64,000 bases of DNA from Clitoria ternatea (taxonomy: Eukaryota > Streptophyta > Magnoliopsida > Fabales > Fabaceae), in contig CM075671.1 of NCBI GenBank assembly GCA_037962975.1, positions 45,858,501 through 45,922,500 of the forward strand, written 5' to 3'. Position numbers and translations under genes: made by a program. This document shows, piece by piece, positions 55,658-64,000 of the stretch (position 1 is its first letter; every line of letters begins with the position of its first letter). The notes under the pieces were generated by a model that was not told where the DNA came from, made no database searches, and saw only the letters and a program-made list of their open reading frames with translations.

Positions 55658-58166
55658 CCTTCATCAGCATGTTCCGGTGTGGTTCGGAACTCATCAATAA
55701 AGATAACAAAGAAATTTTTGCCGGGGTATGGTTCAGTTGGTCCAACACCTGATGATCGCTATGGTGGATGAATCTTAGAAATTCTTGGGCTTCCTCTTCA
55801 GTTACAGCCTTCTTTGCTTCACCAGTGGATTCTCCCTTCCCAGGCCTGACCTCTCCTGTAGCTTTGTCAAGTTTTGGTTCTGGGGGAGCATATACTCTTC
55901 CACTCTGGGTGACACCCCCAATTCCAACAATATTCGTGACAGGGGATGATGGCGTAGAATCAACTTCCTCAGAACTAGTAACAACCACATCAGTGCCATA
56001 CTTCCACGGCACAGCTCGTGAATCCTTGTAAGGAAACGGGGTTGGCGCGTTCACCGTGATGACAGTTTTAGCAGGAGTCAGAGCCACCAGTGCATTTTTA
56101 TTGTAAAATATGACTAGAGGCTTTGGGGCTCGAACTCGGCTTTGCTCTTGTATCATATTTATCCTGCCTTCACGACGCCTGTAAACTTCTATGATATGAC
56201 TGTCCATAAGTCCTTGAAGGGTTTTTTGGAAGTCCCTTCGCTTTGCAGACTGGAGGTCATTGCACTCTTCATGCCATGATTCTTCTATCAATCCCATCTT
56301 AAGCACATGGGAGTGAATCATTTCCAATGGCATTTGGACGTCCTCAACCTTGGAAATACATTCCTTATCTCTTTCTACAGCATTGACACCTGGTCTCCCA
56401 TGGTTAGGCAGAGGGTTGGTAGTCACATTTGGGCTTCCCTCTTTGAAGCTTATCCAATCAGCCCTGATTAGATCTCTTTCCTTAAACTTCAGTGCCAGGT
56501 AATTCTCGGTGGAATGCCCCGGTGCACCGGTGTGGTAATCGCACCGCGTATTCGGGTCATACCCTCTGGGATAAGGTGGCCGAAGTGGTTTTAGAGGGCA
56601 AGGTACTACTAGTGTATTTTCAATAAGATGAGGGAGAAGCTCAGTGTAGGTCATGGGAATTGGATCAAATTTCACTTGAATGCGGTCATTATTCTGCCTC
56701 CTCAGATTTGGATTCGGCGGGTTCATTTGTAGTGGTTGGTATGGTGCTTGTGGTGGTGCAGGTGGTCGCATAACAGGTGGTCGGAAATGTGGTGGGTTCG
56801 AATTTGGGATTGCAGCCACATATGGGTGTGGCGCATTATGATAAGTTGACGGAAAGGTGACGGGAGTAGGTGGTCTGGGCTGGTTCCTTCTTTGATTGTG
56901 AGAGACCAGGTTAGTCTCTCCCTCTCTTCTCTTACCTTCTCCAAGTGAAGGTTTTCTTGTTGTACCAACCCTAGATGGGCCTCGAGTAATCTTCCCAGTT
57001 CATAGGCCATTCTCTATTCTTTCTCCGATAGTGACGATGTTGGAGAAATGGGATGAAATGCTTCCAATCATCTTATCATAGAAAGGTGACTGGAGCGTAT
57101 CAATAAATATGGAAATTACCTCCTTCTCTGATAGAGGCGGGTCAACTTGAGCTGCTACCTCACGCCACCGCTGGGCGTACTCTTTAAACGTCTTGTTATC
57201 ATTTTTGGTCATGTTTTGCAACTGTACTCTATCTGGCACCATATCCAGATTATACTTGTACTATTGCATGAAAGCATCCGCCAAATCTTCCCAACAGCGT
57301 ATACGAGATCGTTCAAGATGATTGTACCAAGTCAGAGGTGCTCCAGCCAGACTATCCTGGAAACAATGAATGAGCAGAGGGTCATTGGAAGCATGAGAAG
57401 CCATCTTCTGGCAATACATGGTAAGATGGTTCTTCGGACAGGTTAGCCCCCGATACTTATCAAATTCAGGCATTTTGAATTTGGGAGGAATAACAACATC
57501 GGGAATCAGACAGAGTTGTGCAGCACTGCCCATTCCAAACCGGTTCATTCCTTCTATTTCTTTTAAACGCCTTTCCAAGAACTCTAACCTTCCCTCCTGG
57601 GTAGCAGCAGTAGCACTTGGACCTGCAGCGACATAATGACTAGTACTCCTGATTGGCTGGTCGACATACGCCGGGTTTGCATTTGGCGCTGAGGTGTGGG
57701 GTCTGGCTGTTGCTTGGGCAACTTGTGGTTGCGTGGCTTGTGTATGGATCGGAATTGTTTGAGGATCCCAGACGGGTGGGACGTTTGGTAAAGCCATATG
57801 AAGGATCATTTCTTGATAATCAGGCTCTTCTTGAAGTGGTGGGAAATAACCCTGTGGCAGTCCATATTGCGGAAAGGGTATGACATTACCTTCTGCATCT
57901 ATGAAGATAGGCTGCTGAGTGTCAGCAGAGTTTGATTTCCTAACGTGAACTGTTAGGGGAGGCACAGGAGGATTTGAGCTTGGCTCTCCAATAAGACCCT
58001 GGGTGTGTCGGGGAGTGGGCGGCCGTTGTCTAGCGTCTTCAACACCTGCTGAAGAATCCCTTTCTATGACTCTCCTCTCGAGAAGCTTGGCCATCTCAGC
58101 CATTTGCTCTTTCAGCTGATTGACTTCAGCTCTCAAGCTCTCATTTTCTTATTCCATTTCAGCCAT
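55650..58166 (-). pseudogene. gag: O1 gag (Ogre-type), three in-frame stops
   Basis: The likely start is the ATG at 58166. A TAA follows at 58149-58151 where a Gln is expected. Further stops are at 57261-57263 (TAG) and 57000-57002 (TGA), and the frame ends at 55650. The N-terminus is a short coiled coil (LRAEVNQLKEQMAEMAKLL), then a Pro-rich region and a capsid domain with PKFKMPEFDKYRG, PLTWYNHLER and FKEYAQRWREVAAQV, typical of Tat/Ogre gag. A zinc-binding-like CDYHTGAPGHSTEN follows. Gag forms the particle that packages element RNA, and its retention fits a non-autonomous element. Confidence 0.88.
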
Positions 58167-58486
58167 GAGTTTTATATTAAGCCTAGTCGCGTAAGGATGT
58201 CTACCCGTTATGTCTGGGAACCACAACATTTTGTTAGGAAAATAAAAAGAAAACAGATAAAGACTATGATAAAAGAGGAAAATAAAAAAAACAAATGACG
58301 TTACGCAGGATGTAATTCTGAATTTAGCGCGTATTCTCCGACTGTTCCTCAAAACGTCACGTTCAAAAGTACTAGGTAAAGCAATAAAGCGGAAATTAAC
58401 ATGAGACAATTGTGAAGGCAAATTAATTCATCATTCCATTCTTCCGTAGAGGTACAATATTACTTGAAAGGTTTGATTACAACATT

Positions 58487-60427
58487 TTAGCCATCCCTGG
58501 CCCGGGCAATCATGGCTCTCATTTTACAAAGTCTTTCTTGGCAATAATTCAGAAATGACAATATCTCTTTTAGGGTGGATAGAGGATTGATCATGCCTTC
58601 AGCCTGTTTCAACATTGAGGGAAAATCTTCCAAGATTCCATTGGCTAAGTATGCCAACTTGGTGAAATGGTCCATCCATAAATGAACAACCTTGTCCCGT
58701 TGAGCTAACTCAGTCCCCAAGACTCGTGTGGCCTCTTGGCAGTGTTGCTCAGCATCACAGGCCTTTTTCTGTTCATCATGCATTTCTTGCTCATAGGCCC
58801 TCATTATTTCATCAAGCTGTTGCTCTAATTTGTGGACTTGGGTTTGCAGCATTTCCTTCTGCACCAAGGTCCCTTTTTCTTTTTCTTTGGATTGTGCCAG
58901 CATGTTTTTCAGAACCTGTTTTTTGGCTAATATGGCGTCGCTCTGTTGGCCTTTCATTTTAAGCTGGGAATTAGCCGCACGAAGGCAATGGTCATGTTTT
59001 ACCCTATAGTCTTCATCAATCTTCCTCTTCTTTCGCATTTCATTCATAGCATGTTTCCCCTCAGAATTCTCCTTCCTCTGAAGGGCGTACTCTCGTTGAC
59101 ATTTCAAAAGATCTTCTTCTAGCTTTTGATTCTTTGCCATCAACTCTTCTATTTGTGCTTTTAGAGCCATGGTGGCCTTGTCCTCCATGATGAGTGGCGG
59201 AGGAAAATTATTCGTGGATTAGTATGAAGGACTTTTGAAGGGCAGTTTTATAATAGAGGCCCTGTTTAGGACCCATTCAAAATATTCTGCCCCTACAGCA
59301 TGGCTTCGTGCCCCTAATTCTTTTCCCATTCTATGGACCTTCTTCCACGCATTGGCTATATCCCAAACAGCGGTTGTGTAATTCTCTTTTGTAGAGTACA
59401 AGACGAAAGAAGTGAGCAGTTGTTCGTTCAGTGGCCCGAATAGAGGATAAGCCAACTGATGCTTTGCAATAACAGGGTTGTAGTTGATGCATCCCTGTGT
59501 GCCCATGAGAGGAACATTCGGATAACCTCTGCAACTATAGATGATTGACTCAACCATTAGCCATTGAGGATACCACCTGACTTTTTCAGCTGTAAGGCCT
59601 ACGAGGTGATTAGCCCATTCACGCCCACTCTTCATGGTCAATTGACACAATTTCAAATCAGAAACCGGACACTCGGCTTTACATATCTGAGGAAAGATGT
59701 GAGATGTGAGCCACACGTATAAAACGGGCAAACAGTAAATGATCCTTTTTCCCCCTTGCGTGTGGCAGAAATCCATGGTGCAATACACATTAGCCAACAT
59801 GGCTGTGACGGGATTCTTGAGCTGATGCTTACGAGCCAGGAAGACAACAACAACATTATAATCTACGTAGTTATCTAAATTAGGGAACAACACAACCCCA
59901 TAGATAGTGAGGGCTAAAGTGTCCATGAAAGCCTCCCATTCTCCTTTATTAGCCAGGATCTGCATATGCTTCTCAAGAAATTCTCGAGTGAACCCGAGAA
60001 CTTGATTTCTATTCATTTGCACATTCCTCAATGCTTCGGGAGAGATTCTCAAAATACGGGCTACTGAAGCGATTGTGGCATGATGGTCAAGATTGCGATA
60101 GGGAATTTGACCTTCCACTTGTAACCCTAATATCTGCTCAAACTCTTCTATTGACGGTGCCAGTTGAAAATCTCTAAATGTGAAACAGCGGAGGGGTGGG
60201 TCATAAAATTGTGCCAAGGCTGTAATTGCTTCGGTTTGGACTTCCACCTCCAATAGTTTTAAGATCTTCCCATATTTCCTGGTAAGGGCCATCTTTTGAG
60301 TCAGACTTAATCTTTTCCCCAGTACTTGTAGGCTATCTGTATCAACCTTCTTAGCTTTGAGATGTAATATTTTCTTCAACTCTGTCACATCTGTACCATA
60401 ATTGTCATGTTTCATGTTAATTTCCAT
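58487..60427 (-). pseudogene. O1 ORF1 (DUF7745-like domain plus coiled coil), one in-frame stop
   Basis: Start ATG at 60427. The first 402 codons hold a domain with FYDPPLRCFTFRDFQLAP and a distinctive LEEHMQI-like helical part, which I recognise as the plant DUF7745 type found in Ogre ORF1 and related to plant mobile-domain proteins. A TAA at 59219-59221 interrupts. The same frame continues to 58487 with a Lys/Glu/Gln-rich coiled coil from the Met at 59188. ORF1 upstream of gag is a hallmark of Ogre elements. Its role is unknown. The gap 58167-58486 to gag has no gene. Confidence 0.85.
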
Positions 60428-61510
60428 ACTTGCTCAGAGATACTGCCAATTTCTGAATCGTTCCCTGCGAATATCGAAACAAAGAAAAGGAATCAATTAT
60501 TGTTACGTTTTGAAATTCATGTTTTTCCCAAAGATGTAATTTTTTATTATTATTTTTTTTTGGGAAACATTGATTTCCAAAACTCATGCGAGTCCAAGTT
60601 GCAGAAAACATAGATTTTCTTAATCGTCATTGATGCCCCAGTTGAAGGGTCACAAAGTTGTTTCTTTTGATTTTTTTTGTTTTGACGACAAGGAAAATCT
60701 ACAACTCAGGACTTAGAGGTACATGATCAAAAGAGAATTATCCATCCACTCGAAGTATACTGGGTGTTTCGGAAATGAATCATTGTTTTCGAAATAGAGT
60801 ACCCTCAATGGGTAGATAATTCATTCATTTGGATTAAAAGGGAGAGTAAAAATGACATAAGGTAAAGTAAAGCTTGCCCTTTTGTTGCCTAGGTTGGGTT
60901 TTGCTGAAAGTCTTTTCTAGGACCTATGGCTTGTCTAAAAGTGATTCTCCATACCGAGTGGCTTATACTAGACATCTAGAAGGTCACCAGAGCCAAGATC
61001 CTACCCATGACAGAGACGCAACAGTGGGGAGTCCACTAGGTGCGTATATCATGAGAGGTCGAACTCTAGTTGAGGTTCTCACGAACACCGAATAGGAAGT
61101 ACATCCCATACAATTCCGTTACCAACCCCTCCTAACTTAAGCTTCATTTGGGGCCCAGGTATAGGGCGCCACTCATCAGTGTGTGCAAAAATGTGAGTGT
61201 AGTGTGTGAAAGGGCATTCAATACCTTTTACCTTACCTCATTCTGCACAAAGAACAAACACAGAACAAATATACAAAGTCATCTACCCTAGAGTTCAATG
61301 ATTGCAGAAAAGTAACATGGTCCTCTACCCTAGGGTTCAACAAACATGCAAAACATAGACAATGACACGAATAACAAGATACAATTAAAACAAGAACAAA
61401 CATTCATAATAATTAACAGAAAATAAAACAAGGGGAAGAAATCCAAGTTAACAAAGGCTATATATAAAAAACATGCGCTTTCAATCAAACTGGCCTGACT
61501 CTCTTAAGTT
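60428..61510 (-). other. O1 5' untranslated region
   Basis: No supported gene on either strand. CTACCCTAG(A/G)GTTCAA occurs twice (near 61285 and 61325). A T-rich tract lies near 60540-60560. Confidence 0.6.
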
Positions 61511-61528
61511 TCCCCAGTGGAGTCGCCA
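61511..61528 (-). promoter_or_regulatory. Primer binding site of O1
   Basis: TGGCGACTCCACTGGGGA on the - strand, two bases from the LTR end at 61531. This is the kind of site reported for Ogre elements (tRNA-Arg, from memory). Confidence 0.75.
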
Positions 61529-61530
61529 TC

Positions 61531-64000
61531 TGTCGCGACCGGGATCGCGGCGGCGCGGCCGACCCTTTGAGATAAAACGAGTTATTATGAAACAGGGAGT
61601 CTCCACCAATGTTTTTGTCTATAGGAAAAACATTGGAAAAAAACGAAGTTCAATAAAGCACTGGTTAAAAAAATGAGATTTAAGTTTGGGAGTCGGTTAC
61701 GAGTAGGGAAGGTGTTAGCACCCTACATCACCTGTCAAAACAGTACCAAGATTGAAAACACGCAACATAAATAGCCTTATAAAAATGTTTTATTTCTTCC
61801 TTTTTATTATTATTTACAGAAATAGGGGAAAATCAACAAGACGTCACGTCTAAATTGATTTTCATGGAAGTGATAAAAACAAAACAATTAAAAAAAGGTA
61901 AGGAAATAAATAAATAAATAAATAAGAATAAAAAAAGATAGGGATTAATTCAATTATTAGAAATTAATTAATAATTGAAAAGGGAATGGATCCATCAAAT
62001 GACAGTTAATTAATTTGACGGAAAGATAAATAATAACAAGTACTGAAAATGAGGAGCAGAGTGAGACCGGTGTGGTGAGAGAGAGTTGGACGTCGGAGAG
62101 CTGAACGCTGTTGGGGATTTAAGGAGCTGGACGGTGGTGGATTTGAGAGGAGAGGGACGGTGTGGTTGAGGATTTAAGGGGGCTGGACGGTATGGATTGG
62201 GACGGTGTTGGAGGATTTGAGGGGGCTGTACGGTATGAGTTGAAGGGAAGAAGGACTGGATGGTGTTATGAAGGGATGTTGGATGGTGTTGAGTCTAGGA
62301 GGAGAGGGACGGTGTTGGAGGAGGAGGACGGTATGGACGGTGTGTTTTAAGGAGAGGGACGGTGTTGGTGAGGAGAGAGTGAGGGGGTGCACGGAGAGGA
62401 AAGGATGGTGTGGGTGAGGTAAGGAGGGATGGTGTTGGTGAGGGGAGAGTGAGGACGGTGTGGATAGGGAAGGATGAGGACGGTGTGGAGAGGGACAGAC
62501 AGTGTGGGTCTTAGGGGGCTGTATGGTGGATTTTAGAGGAGAGAGGATGGACAGTGTAGGTGTGAGCTTTTAAGACTCCGTTTTTTTCCTTTTAAAGAAA
62601 AAGTGGATAGAGAAGGATGAGGACGGTGTGGAGAGGGACAGACAGTGTGGGTCTTAGGGGGCTGTATGGTGGATTTTAGAGGAAAGAGGACGGACAGTGT
62701 AGGTGTGAGCTTTTAAGACTCTGTTTTTTTCCTTTTAAAGAAAAAGCTTCAGGATTCTCTCTAATGAAGGCTTCCAGGATCCCTTTTCTTCTCCTTCGTT
62801 GGGGTATTTATAGAAGTCCCAAGTGTGCTGATTGCTTGAACAACCCAGAAATAGCCTGGCCACCAATGATGGGAACAGCAGCTGATGAATAACTTATTAT
62901 TTTAATTTTTATTTGTTATCAGCCGCCCCACAAAATTAACAAATCAACTTAGATGGTGTGTTGAGGAAACAGCCTGGATCTTGACAATCGTAGGGAATAA
63001 AGGCTGGTGGGAATTCTTTATTATTTTCCTCCTTCATCTTGTTGTGAGCCGCCCCCATAATTCAAGGATCCACTTGGATAGTGGGAATCCAAGTCAGCAA
63101 GGGCAATCGGTGGAAAATATGGGTCAGTTTTCTCCTTCTGACTCGGATTTAGTGCCTCGGTCGGTATACACCCATAGTGGGAAATAATCTGAGTGGAAAA
63201 GGTGCTGTTCATACACCAAAGACTGAGTGAAAGCTTTGCTCGGTGTTGCCTTGCTGGTCGGTGTTGGGTTGCTGTGAGGAGCTGGACGAGCAAAGCAATT
63301 CTGATTAGAACACTCAATCGAAACCGAGTGAAAAGTGACTCGGAACTGACTGAAGGTTGACTCAGAACTGACTGAAAAGGACTCGGAACCGCCTGAATGG
63401 TGGCTCGGAACTGGTTCAAATGATTCAATCGGCACTGATTGAAGAGTGACTCGGTATTGATTGAAGAGTGACTTGGAACCACCTGAAGGGTGGCTCAGAA
63501 CTGGCTGAAGGATGGCTCAGAACTGGTTCAAATGATTTAATTGGCACTGATGGAAGAGTGACTCGGAACCGATTGAAAAATAACTCTCTCAGCACTCGTT
63601 CAGATTCTTCCTTCTTTCATGTGAGACCCACTTAGGATCGGGAAGCAAATGATTCAATCGGAACCTCTTAAAATGTCCACTCGGCCATATCCCTGGCCAT
63701 TGGCTTAAAATTGATTCAATCGTGGAGTAAGTTTCACTCGAAAACACATGACTGGGATTGAATTACTCAGAAAAACCTTGGTCGGATACATGGTTCAAGA
63801 ATAATTCAATCAGACTCATTCATTAAGCTTGGTCTTCACTCAGAATTGTTCCATGTGTGCATCAACCCACTCGGATATACAATCGGGAGTCGTCCTTGTT
63901 TCTTCAATCAGAATGGAACTTTGGGAAAGTTTTGACCACTCAGACGTATTTTCTTGGGAACCGACCTTACATTTCAAATCAGAATCAGAATTTGGAACTC
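61531..64000 (-). repeat. O1 5' LTR, truncated by window end
   Basis: Matches 27133-29650 in order: TGTCGCGACC end, G-rich minisatellite (62040-62740), TATA box (62815-62822, - strand) and the start of the CACTCGG-rich U3. By eye it differs from the other LTR by several percent, more than the A1 or A2 LTR pairs. Confidence 0.92.

Larger units (their letters stand above)
27133..64000 (-). mobile_element. O1: Ogre-like (Tat) non-autonomous retrotransposon, split by A1, 5' LTR runs out of window
   Basis: Reads right to left: 5' LTR (61531 to beyond 64000), primer site, ORF1 (60427-58487), gag (58166-55650), protease (55657-54942, then 33585-33250 after A1), a repeat-rich 3' region, polypurine tract and 3' LTR (31281-27133). 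Large LTRs over 4 kb, ORF1 before gag, and a primer site of the type reported for Ogre (TGGCGACTCC...) identify the group. After protease, autonomous Ogre elements encode reverse transcriptase, RNase H and integrase. Here the protease stop is followed directly by the 3' untranslated repeats, so those functions must come from elsewhere. Confidence 0.9.

Noticed and set aside
57147..57883. + strand frames opposite O1 gag
   Set aside because: Shadows of the gag gene, whose frame has recognisable capsid motifs.

Overview
This is repeat-dense plant nuclear DNA with no recognisable host gene. It is almost entirely nested LTR retrotransposons. The element mix (SIRE-type Ty1/copia, Ogre/Tat and Athila Ty3/gypsy, a tRNA-Asp primer site, arrays of TAATCGATTA and CGCTTGAGCG words) suggests a legume, probably a phaseoloid such as Vigna, Phaseolus or a relative. 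That assignment is inference from general knowledge. I use five labels: C1, G1, O1, A1 and A2.

Left half (1-25281). C1 is a SIRE-like Ty1/copia element on the + strand whose 5' end lies outside the window. Its gag (1-1479) was cut by G1, a 16.9 kb Tat-lineage Ty3 element (1480-18391; LTRs of 747 bp; perfect 5-bp target duplication TGTGG). C1 resumes at 18397 with pol (to 21543), an extra ORF in the env position (22213-23316) and its 3' LTR (23844-25281). G1 carries a decayed gag-pol (2290-7757), a satellite-like 3' region, and two tandem paralogous genes on the opposite strand (10111-12766 and 14292-16934), each with an intron at the same place. The second antisense copy is open from end to end once its 87-bp intron is removed.

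Middle (25282-27132). AT-rich sequence without supported genes: an LTR-like scrap, a roughly 180-bp direct duplication and unclassified repeat-like DNA.

Right half (27133-64000). O1 is an Ogre-like element on the - strand. Its 3' LTR is 27133-31281 and its 5' LTR starts at 61531 and leaves the window. It has ORF1, gag and protease but no reverse transcriptase or integrase, so it is non-autonomous. Its protease was cut by A1, an Athila-type element (33586-54941; target duplication GTTCC) with nearly intact gag-pol, a TATA-led ORF in the env position and near-identical LTRs. A1 was in turn cut by A2 (42466-49629; target duplication CCGTC), another Athila-type element with gag-protease only. The order of insertion is therefore O1, then A1, then A2. 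LTR divergence, counted by eye, agrees: a few percent for O1, under 1 percent for A1 and A2.

The most unusual signals are regulatory. In four unrelated families the U3 region upstream of the LTR TATA box holds 10-bp palindromic words arranged in pairs 19-22 bp apart, about two helical turns. In C1 the pairs themselves follow at 52, 63 or 71-73 bp. The same array plus a TATA box recurs inside C1 just upstream of the env-position ORF, so that ORF appears to own a promoter built like the LTR promoter. A second strong signal is a two-hairpin element with compensatory base changes, found just after the coding region in both Athila-type elements.
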